Part shown: piece after piece, positions 24,187 to 33,256 of the stretch
Layout of the letters: each line of letters opens with the position of its first letter
How positions within the stretch are numbered: the first letter of the stretch is position 1
NCBI GenBank assembly: GCA_905233275.1
Contig: CAJODR010000006.1
Span: forward strand, 1-54,377
Direction of reading: 5' to 3'
Source: an uncultured Bacteroidales bacterium
Lineage (GTDB): Bacteria; Bacteroidota; Bacteroidia; Bacteroidales; UBA932
DNA: 54,377 nucleotides
Program-made: the position numbers and the translations under genes
Notes under the pieces: generated by a model
The model's input: the letters and a program-made list of their open reading frames with translations, nothing else
The model's database searches: none
What the model was told of the DNA's origin: nothing

Positions 24187-26460
24187 TTATTTCCATGTAA
24201 TGGTGCCGGCCGAGAGGAGGTCCTCATGCGACACGCGATATCCTTTGTTTTTGCCTCCAACGAGCGCGCGGGACGGCTTCTTTGTCCTCGTGATGACGAG
24301 GCCGGGAAGCGTTATCTTGCTGAATGTCGGGCGGGTAAGTGTATACGACGGCTCTCCGGGGCAGTCCGGATAGAAGCCCATCATCGAGAACACCGCCCAC
24401 GCGGACATTGTGCCCGTATCATCGTTGCCGGGGATGCCGTCGGGGGCTGTCGTATAGTACTTCTGAAGAATATTGTCGACCTCCTTCCATGTGCGTTTTT
24501 CTTCGCCGCGGAAGCGGCTGAAGAGGTAGGGATAAGCAATGTCGGGCTCGTTGGCGGGATCGTAGAGGCCTTCGTCAAAAACCTTCTGCAGCCTCGTGAC
24601 AAAGGCTTTCGGGCCACCCATCAGCTGAGCGAGACCTTCCACGTCGTGGGGGACGTAGAAGGTATAATTCCAGGCGCTGCCCTCGTGGAATCCGGGAGCA
24701 TTGGAGAAATCCGCGCCGTCTTTCGGGTCGAACGGTGTCAGGAAGGTCCCGTCCTTGAGAAGCGGCCTCAGGGTGCCGTATTCCGGGCTGTAATAGTGCC
24801 TGTAGCCAAGCGAACGCTGCCGCATCAGGATGGCCTTTTCGTCGTAGCCGGCAGCCTCGTAATAGCGCGCCAGGGCGGCGTCGGCGACATAATATTCGAG
24901 CGCATGCGAAACGGAATTGTCCCCGCTGAAGTCCTGCGAGAACCAATTCAGCGGAATATAGCCCCTCTCGATATACGGGTCGATGTCGGGCCTCATCCGG
25001 TTGCGTTCGCCGGGGGTGTTGGCTGATTTTTCGAAAGCCGGAAGAGCCGTGCGGACGTCGATCCTGTCGCCCAGCTTGAACCAGGTGTCGACTATCATCG
25101 GAATGGCGGGATCGCCTTCCATGGTCCAGGTCTCGCGGCCGAAAAGTTCCCATTTGGGCAGCCAGCCCCATTCCTCATACATGGCAATCACTGAATCGAC
25201 CATGTCGATCTGCCTTTCCGGATAGACGAGCGTCATCAGCTGGTGGAGATTGCGGTAGGTGTCCCAGAGGGAGAATACGGTATAGCGGTTGTGCCCCTCG
25301 GCGACCTTGCCGATGCCCTTTTCGCGCATAGTCCGCATGACCTGTCCGTTGCGTCCGGTGGCGATGGGACGGCTGTCGCGGGCTTCGGGATTGCCCCATT
25401 CCATCAGGGGGTATTCGCCGTTGGCGTCATTGAGGATGGAGGGGTGGATAAGCGTATGATACAGAGCGGTATAGAACACCTGTCTCTGCTCCGGGGTACC
25501 GCCTTCCACCTTGATGCGTCCGAGGTCCGAGGCCCATGCATCCCGCGCCTCTTTGACGACTTCGTCGAATCCCTTTCCGTGCTGCTCCGCCTCCAGATTC
25601 TGCCTCGCATTTTCTATGCTGACGAATGAAATTCCGACGCTCACGGTGATCTTCTGTCCCGGCTCCAACTTGTCGTAGTGGAACCAGCAGCCGATATCGT
25701 CGCCGGAGATTTCCCTTGAGTATGTTTTGTAAATCTTGTACTTGCCTGCATCGCTGTCCCAGGCGGCTTCAGCCGTCATCGGGCGCTGCTTTTTCCAGTA
25801 TCCCGTCGAGGATGGCGTCTTGTCTACCCTCAGCACGAAATAGATGGGGAATACCGCCCCGGGATTGTAGCAGAAGGTCCCCATGAGTTTGGAGCCTTCC
25901 ACCTCGATGGGGCTCACCCGACGCAGCGTAGCGCCACTTTCGTTGGTCAGGCCCTCGCCGAGGTTGAGGAGAATGTTGCCTTCCCCGCCGGGGAATGTAT
26001 AACGTTCGACGGACGTGCGGAGCGTTGCGGTCACTTCAGCGCTGATGCCACTCAGCAGCTCGACGCTGTAGTACCCGGGATGGGCCGTTTCGTTACGGTA
26101 TTCGCTGCCGTAGATGTGATAATCCACCTCCAGCGGACCAGTCGTCGGCATCGTCAGAAGCGAGCCCAGATCGGGGCATCCGACGCCCGAAAGATTAACG
26201 TGGGTGAATCCCGTAAGAAACTTGTTCTCAGCCACATACGGAGTGCTCCACCAGCGGCTGTCCTTGTCCCAGGTATTGAGCTCCGAGCCCATCACGTTGA
26301 ACGGCGACACGCTCATCATTCCGGACGGCATCACCGCCCCTGGATTGCACGCCCCGAAATTGGTCGTCCCGATGATCGGATTTACGCACTCAACCGGCTC
26401 CTGTCCCGCCAGCGACAGCGAAACAGCAGCCAACAGCACGACAGAAAAGAGTCTTCTCAC
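24187..26460 (-). CDS. GH92 alpha-mannosidase, periplasmic
   Basis: A 757-residue GH92 enzyme with a cleavable signal peptide (to about residue 19, SLSLAGQ), so probably periplasmic, unlike its lipoprotein neighbour. The N-terminus has CVNPIIGTTNFGACNPGAVMPSGM. The binding region ELFGRETWTMEGDPAIPM differs clearly from that of the other GH92, suggesting another linkage or substrate. HEGSAWNYTFYVPHDVEG holds the general acid, and GNDDTGTMSAWAVFSMMGFYP the base region. The start is 2 bases downstream of the GH130 stop. Two GH92 enzymes with different binding loops fit stepwise removal of differently linked mannoses from N-glycan arms. Confidence 0.93.
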   Translation of the reverse strand: MRRLFSVVLLAAVSLSLAGQEPVECVNPIIGTTNFGACNPGAVMPSGMMSVSPFNVMGSELNTWDKDSRWWSTPYVAENKFLTGFTHVNLSGVGCPDLGSLLTMPTTGPLEVDYHIYGSEYRNETAHPGYYSVELLSGISAEVTATLRTSVERYTFPGGEGNILLNLGEGLTNESGATLRRVSPIEVEGSKLMGTFCYNPGAVFPIYFVLRVDKTPSSTGYWKKQRPMTAEAAWDSDAGKYKIYKTYSREISGDDIGCWFHYDKLEPGQKITVSVGISFVSIENARQNLEAEQHGKGFDEVVKEARDAWASDLGRIKVEGGTPEQRQVFYTALYHTLIHPSILNDANGEYPLMEWGNPEARDSRPIATGRNGQVMRTMREKGIGKVAEGHNRYTVFSLWDTYRNLHQLMTLVYPERQIDMVDSVIAMYEEWGWLPKWELFGRETWTMEGDPAIPMIVDTWFKLGDRIDVRTALPAFEKSANTPGERNRMRPDIDPYIERGYIPLNWFSQDFSGDNSVSHALEYYVADAALARYYEAAGYDEKAILMRQRSLGYRHYYSPEYGTLRPLLKDGTFLTPFDPKDGADFSNAPGFHEGSAWNYTFYVPHDVEGLAQLMGGPKAFVTRLQKVFDEGLYDPANEPDIAYPYLFSRFRGEEKRTWKEVDNILQKYYTTAPDGIPGNDDTGTMSAWAVFSMMGFYPDCPGEPSYTLTRPTFSKITLPGLVITRTKKPSRALVGGKNKGYRVSHEDLLSAGTITWK

Positions 26461-26462
26461 TG

Positions 26463-27461
26463 TTACAATATATTGGTTCGTTTTGTAAAGTCGATGATTT
26501 CGGGTATGTAGCCGAATACGAGGGATGTGACGGTGTCAGCGCAGCCGTAGTAGATGGCGATGCGCCCTGTGGCGGGGTCGTGGAGGGCCGCGCAGGGGAA
26601 TGCGACGCTGGGGACGTCGCCGACGAGCTCGTACTGGGTCGTCGGGGAGATCAGGTATTGGCCGCTGCGGGCGATCATTTTCCACGGTTCGTCAAGATCG
26701 AGCAGGACGCTGCCGAAAGAATAGACATAACCGTTGCAGCTGAGGAGGACGCCGTGATGGAAGACGAGCCAGCCTTCGGAAGTCTCGATGGGGATCGGAC
26801 CGGCACCGACTTTCATGCTCTGCCAGGCGCTGATTTCGAAGGGCGCGGGCGACATTACATGACGGTGGTGGCCCCAGAATTCGAAATCGGGCGATTCAGA
26901 GTAGAATATGTCACCGAATGCCGTGTGGCCGGTATCTGATGGACGGGAAAGCATGGCGTAACGACCGCCGATCTTGCGGGGGAAGAGGACGCCATTGCGG
27001 TTGTACGGAAGGAAGGCATTCTCCATCTGGTGGAAAGTCTCGAAGTCCTTTGTCCATGCGACGCCGATGGTGGGGCCGTGGTAGCCGTTGCACCAGGTGA
27101 CCCAGTAGCGGTCCTCGGTGAAACAGACACGGGGATCGTAGCCGTAAACCCACTTACCGACCTCCGGGTCCGCGCCCTCGAACTTGATGGTCTCAGGCTT
27201 GATATCCCAGTGGATGCCGTCGGGCGAAAAACCGGCGTGGAGAGCCATCCTGCGGTTCATGTCATCGCAGCGGAACACTCCGGCGAAACCGCCTTTGAAG
27301 GGTACTACCGCACTGTTGAAAATACTGTTGCTGTCGGGGAGGAGGTCCCTCGGAATCACGGGGTTGGCACTGTAACGCCACAAGGGGCGTTTATAGCCTT
27401 CCGGGCGCTCTTCCCACGGGATATTGGGAAGCGGAGCGCCTTTTATTTCGATTTTATTCAT
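26463..27461 (-). CDS. GH130 mannoside phosphorylase
   Basis: A 332-residue cytoplasmic protein without a signal peptide, starting at the ATG at 27461. The open frame extends far upstream but only as antisense of the regulator. It matches GH130: [27 protein letters not shown] with Asp109 as probable acid, [12 protein letters not shown], and [23 protein letters not shown] with the basic residues that bind phosphate. The closest experimentally described type I recall is the Bacteroides beta-1,4-mannosyl-N-acetylglucosamine phosphorylase, which sits beside GH92 genes and releases mannose-1-phosphate and GlcNAc from the N-glycan core disaccharide. Context here is the same, so I infer that activity. 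Other GH130 subfamilies (mannan phosphorylases, beta-1,2-mannosidases) remain possible. Confidence 0.88.
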   Translation of the reverse strand: MNKIEIKGAPLPNIPWEERPEGYKRPLWRYSANPVIPRDLLPDSNSIFNSAVVPFKGGFAGVFRCDDMNRRMALHAGFSPDGIHWDIKPETIKFEGADPEVGKWVYGYDPRVCFTEDRYWVTWCNGYHGPTIGVAWTKDFETFHQMENAFLPYNRNGVLFPRKIGGRYAMLSRPSDTGHTAFGDIFYSESPDFEFWGHHRHVMSPAPFEISAWQSMKVGAGPIPIETSEGWLVFHHGVLLSCNGYVYSFGSVLLDLDEPWKMIARSGQYLISPTTQYELVGDVPSVAFPCAALHDPATGRIAIYYGCADTVTSLVFGYIPEIIDFTKRTNIL

Positions 27462-27482
27462 GGTTATTTTGTCTGTATTGTG

Positions 27483-27490
27483 CGAATATA
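27483..27490 (-). promoter_or_regulatory. -7-like box for the GH130-GH92-GH92-manA operon
   Basis: The minus strand reads TATATTCG, close to TAnnTTTG, 21 bases upstream of the GH130 ATG. The 84-base divergent gap also holds TAACTTTC on the plus strand at 27503-27510, a near match that could serve the regulator gene. A direct repeat of CAAAG/GCAAAG close to the regulator start is the only other visible structure. Confidence 0.4.
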
Positions 27491-27545
27491 GTGATTTTTT
27501 TGTAACTTTCGGGGGCAAAAAACGCAAAGCAAAGATTTTATTGCG

Positions 27546-28712
27546 ATGAGACTGCTTTTTGTAACCGATTTTACCGAACAATTCGCCTACCGGCTCCTTC
27601 GCGGCATCCTCAACTATGCCGAGACGACCGGACCGTGGGAAATATGCAAGATGCCTACGTCGTACAGGAGGGAGCATGGATTCCAGGCCCTCGTCGACTG
27701 GGCGATCCAGTGGCAGGCAGACGTGGTCATCGGCCAGTTCGATCCCGACGACAATCTTTCCCTGCTGCTGGAGCGGGGAATAGTGGTCCTTGCCCAGGAC
27801 TACATCACCAAATTCAAAAACATTCCCAATATAACCTCGGACTACGAAACCACAGGAGCGATGGCCGCTGAAAGGTTCATTTCCAGGGGTTTCCAGAATT
27901 TCGGATTCTTCGGTTACGAAGGCGTGTGCTGGTCCCATGACCGTTATGTCGGATTCCACAGGACCGTTGTGGAGTCCGGGTTCGGAGACCACTTCTACCA
28001 GTACGACCGCCAGCAGATCGACAGCCTTTGGTACTATAACCCGACAGGCCTGTACGAATGGCTCCGGAACATCCCCAAACCCATCGCCATAATGGCCTGC
28101 GACGACAATCAGGGCAACCTCCTGATCCAGGCCTGCAAGGCTGTCGGACTCCAGATTCCCAATGACATCGCCATCATCGGGGTTGACAACGACGAGATTC
28201 TCTGCAATATGTCCAGCCCGGCACTTTCCTCCATCAATCTCGACATCGAGGGTGGCGGATTCCAGGCTGCAGCCATGGCCGAGAAGATGGTCCGCCATCC
28301 CGCCTACACCGGCGAGGACATCATCATCAAACCGATGAACATCGTTCCGAGAATGTCCTCCAACGTGTTCGCGACCAAGGATCCGGCAATCCTCTCAGCC
28401 CTCCAGTACATCAACGCGAATATCGACCACAAAATCATGGTTTCGGACGTCCTCAGCCACGTTCCGCTGTCACGGCGCCTCCTCGAGCAGCGTTTCCGCA
28501 AAGAGACCGGAACGACTCTGTACCAGTACATTTCGGTGCTCCGGATGGACCGCTTCGCCCAGCTGCTTCTCTCCAGCAACGACTCGATAGCCAACATCGC
28601 GGCGAGGCTCGAAGAGCCCGACACAAAAAGCATCTCCAGACGCTTCCTTGCCATAAAAGGATGTACTCCATCCGAATTCAGAAAGCAAGAAATGCGTAAA
28701 TTGAGAGTATAA
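27546..28712 (+). CDS. XylR-type regulator (LacI-like sensor + AraC HTH)
   Basis: A 388-residue cytoplasmic transcription factor. The N-terminal ~270 residues form a periplasmic-binding-protein-like sugar sensor: [20 protein letters not shown] at the start, [19 protein letters not shown], and [13 protein letters not shown] followed by [18 protein letters not shown]. The C-terminal ~100 residues are an AraC helix-turn-helix pair ([19 protein letters not shown] and [21 protein letters not shown]). This is the XylR architecture. It is divergent from the GH130 operon and ahead of the right-hand gene series, so it is the obvious local regulator responding to an imported mannose- or GlcNAc-containing sugar. 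No HTCS or ECF-sigma/anti-sigma pair, the usual locus regulators in Bacteroides, is present in the window. Confidence 0.92.
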   Translation: MRLLFVTDFTEQFAYRLLRGILNYAETTGPWEICKMPTSYRREHGFQALVDWAIQWQADVVIGQFDPDDNLSLLLERGIVVLAQDYITKFKNIPNITSDYETTGAMAAERFISRGFQNFGFFGYEGVCWSHDRYVGFHRTVVESGFGDHFYQYDRQQIDSLWYYNPTGLYEWLRNIPKPIAIMACDDNQGNLLIQACKAVGLQIPNDIAIIGVDNDEILCNMSSPALSSINLDIEGGGFQAAAMAEKMVRHPAYTGEDIIIKPMNIVPRMSSNVFATKDPAILSALQYINANIDHKIMVSDVLSHVPLSRRLLEQRFRKETGTTLYQYISVLRMDRFAQLLLSSNDSIANIAARLEEPDTKSISRRFLAIKGCTPSEFRKQEMRKLRV

Positions 28713-28749
28713 TTACGCAAATTTCGAATTTCCAGGCATCGACTTTGAG

Positions 28750-28757
28750 TATTTTTG
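28750..28757 (+). promoter_or_regulatory. TAnnTTTG -7 box for the ROK kinase and downstream genes
   Basis: TATTTTTG lies 23 bases before the ROK kinase ATG, with TTTCG and TTTCC blocks 20-30 bases further upstream. It is the only clear promoter on the plus strand before the long gene series to 54233. No equivalent is visible in the 50 bases before susC. Confidence 0.55.
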
Positions 28758-28780
28758 CGATATACTAATCACATTATCGC

Positions 28781-29602
28781 ATGTTACTCGGAATTGATAT
28801 CGGAGGCAGCACTATCCACCTTGGCCTCGTAAAGGGCACTGAAATCGTCAAAAAGACGAGCCACCCTTCTTTCAACAAGGGCGCAAGCCTTGAAGAAACC
28901 ATCTCCTACCTCAAAACCCTTATCAGCGACATCCTGACCCCGGAAGTCACTTCCATCGGTATAGGCGTGCCCTCCCTCGTGGACGCCAAAAAAGGCATCG
29001 TCTATGACGCATGCAACATCCCGTCCTGGAAGGAAGTCCACCTCAAGGAAGAGATCGAGGCCGCCTTCGGCGTCCCCGTCGAGGTCAACAATGACGCAAA
29101 CTGCTACACCCTCGGCGCCTTTGCAAGGCTTGGCGGAGAATACTCCTCCATCACCTGCGTGACGCTCGGCACGGGTACCGGCATGGGCATCGTACTCGAC
29201 GGCCATCTCTACGAAGGAGCCCACTGCGGTGCCGGCGAGATCGGGTCCCTGGCTTACCGCGGCGTGGATTTCGAGAGCTTCTGCTCGAAGAAATTCTTCA
29301 CCGACCATGGCGTTTCGCCCCGCGAAGTTTCCGACGGAGTCGAAATGGGCAATCCCGCCGCAAAGGCCCTCATGGACGAATTCGGCACCCATCTCGGCGA
29401 GCTGATGGCGGTGGTGATGTACACTTACGATCCCGATTGCATCGTCCTCGGAGGCGGTATAGCCAACTGCTTCCCGTACTTCGAGCCGGCGATGAGAAAG
29501 ACCCTCGGAGAGAGATACATCTACCCCCGCTTCCTTGACAGCGTCAAGATTGTCCCCATGCCTGAGGACGATACTCCCCTTCTCGGCGCATCATTACTGT
29601 AA
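28781..29602 (+). CDS. ROK-family sugar kinase
   Basis: A 273-residue cytoplasmic kinase of the ROK family. The phosphate-binding LLGIDIGGSTIHLGLVKG opens the protein, VEVNNDANCYTLGAF contains the catalytic Asp, and TLGTGTGMGIVLDGHL is the second phosphate loop. The usual zinc site (C-x-C-G-x-x-G-C-x-E) is absent: the corresponding stretch reads GAHCGAGEIGSLAYRGVDFE, keeping the Gly-His/Glu region but not the cysteine cluster. In this locus it plausibly phosphorylates free mannose (feeding ManA) or GlcNAc. It is 15 bases ahead of the GH2 gene. Confidence 0.9.
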   Translation: MLLGIDIGGSTIHLGLVKGTEIVKKTSHPSFNKGASLEETISYLKTLISDILTPEVTSIGIGVPSLVDAKKGIVYDACNIPSWKEVHLKEEIEAAFGVPVEVNNDANCYTLGAFARLGGEYSSITCVTLGTGTGMGIVLDGHLYEGAHCGAGEIGSLAYRGVDFESFCSKKFFTDHGVSPREVSDGVEMGNPAAKALMDEFGTHLGELMAVVMYTYDPDCIVLGGGIANCFPYFEPAMRKTLGERYIYPRFLDSVKIVPMPEDDTPLLGASLL

Positions 29603-29616
29603 TTAACCGGCACAAC

Positions 29617-32088
29617 ATGAAACGAATCGCACTATTTCTGCTTCTGGCGGCAACCGTATCCGCATGCAAAGTATCCTCCCCAGGCATCGGCACATGGACT
29701 CTCCAAAAAGAAGGAGATAGCAAGTCCTACACCGTCAATGTGCCCTCCACAGTCGCCGGAGCCCTCAACGAAGCCGGATTCTTCGGTGAAGGCAACATCC
29801 TCGAAGGCGAACGCTACAAGACCGTAGACCGCGACATATTCGACGGCACATGGGTCTATACCACCCATTTCGGCGTCACCGACGGGCTGCGTCACGTCCT
29901 TCGCTTCAACAGCGTGGGCTACAGCGCTGACATATTCGTCAACGGCACGAAAATCGCCTCAGCAGATACGACATTCGGCTTTTTCTCCGTGAGGGAATTC
30001 GACATCACGTCCCTGGCGAAGAATGACAATCTCCTCGAAGTCAAGGTCCACCGTGCCCCCGAGGCCTCCCTCAACTCCGGTTATGTTGACTGGAACCCGA
30101 GGCCCTTCGATGAAAGCATGGGTATCACCGGTCCCGTCGAACTGATTTCCACTCCGGACGTCGAGGTGCAGGATGTATTCGTCCGTCCAATCGTCAATCC
30201 GGCCGATTTCTCAGCTGCCGACCTCAAAATCGTCACCACGCTCGTCAACCGCAGCGACAAAGCCGTCACCGGCAATATCAAGGGCACCTACGACAGCGGC
30301 GCATTCGACAAGGAGATCACTCTCGCCCCCGGCGAATCCAAGGAGGTCGAGCTCACCGAGCACGTCGTCAACCCCCGCATCTGGTGGAGCAGCGAATTCG
30401 GCAAGCCGGAGATGTACGGGCTCAAGGTAGCATTCGTCCGTGACGGCAAAGAATCGCATTCAAAGAATATCCGCTTCGGTATTCGCGACATTGCCTCGCG
30501 CGTAGATGAGGCCGGGCACCGCCTGTTCATCCTCAACGGCAAGGAGCTTCTCATCAAGGCCGCAGGCTGGACTGACGACATTTTCATGAACGATACGCCC
30601 GAAAGCATCAGGACTCAGGTAGAATTCGTCAAAGACATGGGCCTCAACTGCATCCGCTTCGAGAATATCTGGGGCAAGGACGACACCGTCTACAACCTCT
30701 GCGACGAAATGGGTATCCTCGCCATTGTCGGTTTCAGCTGCCAGTGGGAATGGGAAAACTACTGCGGCTATCCGGAAGTCGGCAAATTCGGCTGCATCAA
30801 TACGCCCGAGACAGAGGCTCTCGCTGCCCGCTATTTCCATGACCAGATCATCCGTCTCCGCAACCATCCGGCCGTAATCGGCTGGCTCACAGGCTCCGAC
30901 CGCATCCCCAACGAGCGCCTCGAGAAAGCCTACATGGAGCACTACAACAAGCTCGAATACCGCCCCTACGTCTGCTCCGCAAAAGAAATGACCAGCAAAT
31001 ACGGCGGTCCTTCGGGAGTGAAGATGGAAGGTCCCTACGAATACGTCGGTCCCGACTACTGGTACCTTGACACCGAATGCGGCGGCGCATACGGATTCAA
31101 CACCGAGACCAGCGTTGGCATGAATATCCCCCAGGTCGAATCCGTCGCCCGCATGGTCGGCAAGGACAACCTGTGGCCTCTCAACAAGGTGTGGGACTAT
31201 CACTGCACCGCTTCCTCATCCGACATGAACACGACTGCCGAGGCCGTCAAGGACATGACAGGCGTTTACGGTGCACCGGAGAGCCTCGAAGACTTCATGC
31301 GCAAGGCGCACGCCCTCGACTACGACAGCACCAGGGCGATGTTTGAGTCATTCCGCTGCAACGTCCCCAACACCACGGGTATCGTCCAGTGGATGCTCAA
31401 TTCGGCATGGCCGTCATTCTACTGGCAGCTCTACGACTGGTATCTGGTACCGACCGCCGGCTACTACGGAACCAAGAAGGCCTGCCTCCCTGTCCAGCTC
31501 GTTTACAACTACGGTGACGATGCCGTCTACATCGTGGACGACGCCATTCCCGAAGAATCATTCACCGCATACATGACGGTGTACGGTCCCGACTCCAAGG
31601 TCATCCGCCAGGAAGAAAAGCCCGTCACGGCCATTCAGCGCAAGCCCCACAAAGTATTCGAGGGCATCACCGGCCCCGCATTCCTCTCGGTCTCCCTGAA
31701 GAATTCCGACGGCCTCACCGTCGCTGACAACTTCTACTGCATCGGCGCAAAGGACAATGTATACAATTGGAAGAAAGCCAACTGGTACATCACCCCCATC
31801 ACCGAATACACCGATCTCAGCTTTGTCTCGGCCCTGCCTCAGGCGAATGTCAAAATGGAGATCATGGACACTGCCGGCGGCTACATAGTATTCGTCACCA
31901 ACGATTCCGACACCGTCGCATACCAGATTATCCTCAAGGCATTAAACGGAGAGAACCTTGCTCCTGGTCTCCTCTGGTCCGACAATTTCTTCTCCCTCGG
32001 CCCCAACGAGACCAGGATAGTCACCTGCGACCTCCCGGACAATGTGTCTTCAGCCACAATAAAACTCGACGGATGGAATGTCCGCTAA
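29617..32088 (+). CDS. GH2 enzyme, endo-beta-mannosidase / exo-glucosaminidase branch
   Basis: An 823-residue lipoprotein (lipobox VSAC, Cys17; no acidic export signal, so probably periplasmic). The GH2 layout is a sugar-binding sandwich (about 25-185), an Ig-like domain (190-290), a TIM barrel (295-600) and C-terminal Ig-like domains. The barrel carries NGKELLIKAAGWTDDIFM and GLNCIRFENIWGKDD. Instead of the usual Asn-Glu, the acid/base position reads GSD (Asp428), and the nucleophile is Glu497 in GFNTE. That Asp/Glu pair is the mark of the exo-beta-glucosaminidase and mannosylglycoprotein endo-beta-mannosidase branch. With GH92, GH130 and GH18 genes around it, cleavage of the Man-beta-1,4-GlcNAc core of N-glycans is the better guess. 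Confidence 0.9.
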   Translation: MKRIALFLLLAATVSACKVSSPGIGTWTLQKEGDSKSYTVNVPSTVAGALNEAGFFGEGNILEGERYKTVDRDIFDGTWVYTTHFGVTDGLRHVLRFNSVGYSADIFVNGTKIASADTTFGFFSVREFDITSLAKNDNLLEVKVHRAPEASLNSGYVDWNPRPFDESMGITGPVELISTPDVEVQDVFVRPIVNPADFSAADLKIVTTLVNRSDKAVTGNIKGTYDSGAFDKEITLAPGESKEVELTEHVVNPRIWWSSEFGKPEMYGLKVAFVRDGKESHSKNIRFGIRDIASRVDEAGHRLFILNGKELLIKAAGWTDDIFMNDTPESIRTQVEFVKDMGLNCIRFENIWGKDDTVYNLCDEMGILAIVGFSCQWEWENYCGYPEVGKFGCINTPETEALAARYFHDQIIRLRNHPAVIGWLTGSDRIPNERLEKAYMEHYNKLEYRPYVCSAKEMTSKYGGPSGVKMEGPYEYVGPDYWYLDTECGGAYGFNTETSVGMNIPQVESVARMVGKDNLWPLNKVWDYHCTASSSDMNTTAEAVKDMTGVYGAPESLEDFMRKAHALDYDSTRAMFESFRCNVPNTTGIVQWMLNSAWPSFYWQLYDWYLVPTAGYYGTKKACLPVQLVYNYGDDAVYIVDDAIPEESFTAYMTVYGPDSKVIRQEEKPVTAIQRKPHKVFEGITGPAFLSVSLKNSDGLTVADNFYCIGAKDNVYNWKKANWYITPITEYTDLSFVSALPQANVKMEIMDTAGGYIVFVTNDSDTVAYQIILKALNGENLAPGLLWSDNFFSLGPNETRIVTCDLPDNVSSATIKLDGWNVR

Positions 32089-32092
32089 GCCT

Positions 32093-33256
32093 ATGAAAAA
32101 ACTATTCTTATTATTCGCCTCCCTGCTGCCCCTTGCAGCCGCTTACGCCCAGACTCCCGATGAGCTGGACAGGGACCGTTCGAAGTACGCGACCTACCAG
32201 TTCAGCGAGGACGACAAATACACTGGGGAGAATCCCTACACTCCGGTATTTGTCAAACAGCCCAAGAGCGGCAAGATCAAGAACATCATCGTGATGATCG
32301 GCGACGGCATGGGATTCGAGCAGATCAGCTGCGGCTGGGTAGCCAACGGCGGTGCGCTCAACATGTTCAACATGCCCTATTCAGGCGCCTCCAAGACCGA
32401 TTGCACCGATAAGCTCGTCACCGACAGCTGCGCCGGCGGCACCGCAATCGCAATCGGGCAGAAGACCAAGTACGGCTACATCGGCATCGACGAAAACGCC
32501 CAGCCGGTCGAGTCCGTCCTCAAATACGCCCAGAGGAAAGGAATGAAGACAGGCGTCGTGGTCACCTGCCGCATCAACGACGCCACACCGGCGGACTTCT
32601 GCGGTCATTCCACCACCCGTAAGGACGAGGAAGGACTTGCCGCCCAGTACGTCGACAGCGGAGTCGACTTCATCAGCGGCGGCGGCACCCACTTCTGGAA
32701 CCAGCGTTCCGACGGACGCAACCTTATCGAAGAGATTCAGGCGAAAGGCTACACCTACGTAGACAAGTTGGAAGACGTCGAGGGAGCTACCGGCGACAAA
32801 TTCGTCGGCCTCTTCGGCGAATACGATCTCGACCCGGTCCTCGACCGCGGCCCCGTGCTCCAGACCTGCACCAAAAAGGCCCTCGAAATGCTCGAAGGCA
32901 AGAAAGGATTCTTCCTGATGGTCGAAGGTTCGCAGATCGACGACTGGGCCCACCGCAACAAGGTCGGCTATATGTGCGAGGAGCTGTTCGACTTTGACAA
33001 GACTCTCGGAATGGTGCTGGAATGGGCTGAAAAGGATGGGCACACGCTCGTCGTAGTCACCGCCGACCACGCCACAGGCGGCCTGACGTTGCTCAAGGGC
33101 AGCACGGAAGAAAGGACAGTGAAGGTTCACTTCTCCACATCCGGGCACAACGGAATACTCGTACCGATATTCTCATACGGACCGCATGCCGAAGAATTCG
33201 CCGGCTTCCATGAAAACGCCGATATCGGAAAGATAATACGCAAGCTGCTTAAGTGA
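32093..33256 (+). CDS. alkaline phosphatase
   Basis: A 387-residue periplasmic alkaline phosphatase (PhoA superfamily) with a signal peptide ending AAAYAQ. IIVMIGDGMGFEQ supplies the first metal-binding Asp. The nucleophile is Ser112 in TDSCAGGTA. RINDATPADFCGH, MVEGSQIDDWAHRN and VVTADHATGG supply the remaining metal ligands. All catalytic positions are intact. I start at the ATG at 32093; an ATG at 32078 would overlap the GH2 stop. A phosphatase inside a glycan-degradation locus suggests that sugar phosphates, for example mannose-6-phosphate of phosphorylated glycans, are dephosphorylated before import. Confidence 0.93.
   Translation: MKKLFLLFASLLPLAAAYAQTPDELDRDRSKYATYQFSEDDKYTGENPYTPVFVKQPKSGKIKNIIVMIGDGMGFEQISCGWVANGGALNMFNMPYSGASKTDCTDKLVTDSCAGGTAIAIGQKTKYGYIGIDENAQPVESVLKYAQRKGMKTGVVVTCRINDATPADFCGHSTTRKDEEGLAAQYVDSGVDFISGGGTHFWNQRSDGRNLIEEIQAKGYTYVDKLEDVEGATGDKFVGLFGEYDLDPVLDRGPVLQTCTKKALEMLEGKKGFFLMVEGSQIDDWAHRNKVGYMCEELFDFDKTLGMVLEWAEKDGHTLVVVTADHATGGLTLLKGSTEERTVKVHFSTSGHNGILVPIFSYGPHAEEFAGFHENADIGKIIRKLLK

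Noticed and set aside
27462..28298. N-terminal extension of the GH130 reading frame to 611 residues
   Set aside because: It runs entirely antisense to the XylR-type regulator. GH130 homology begins at the ATG at 27461, and the length from there (332) fits the family.
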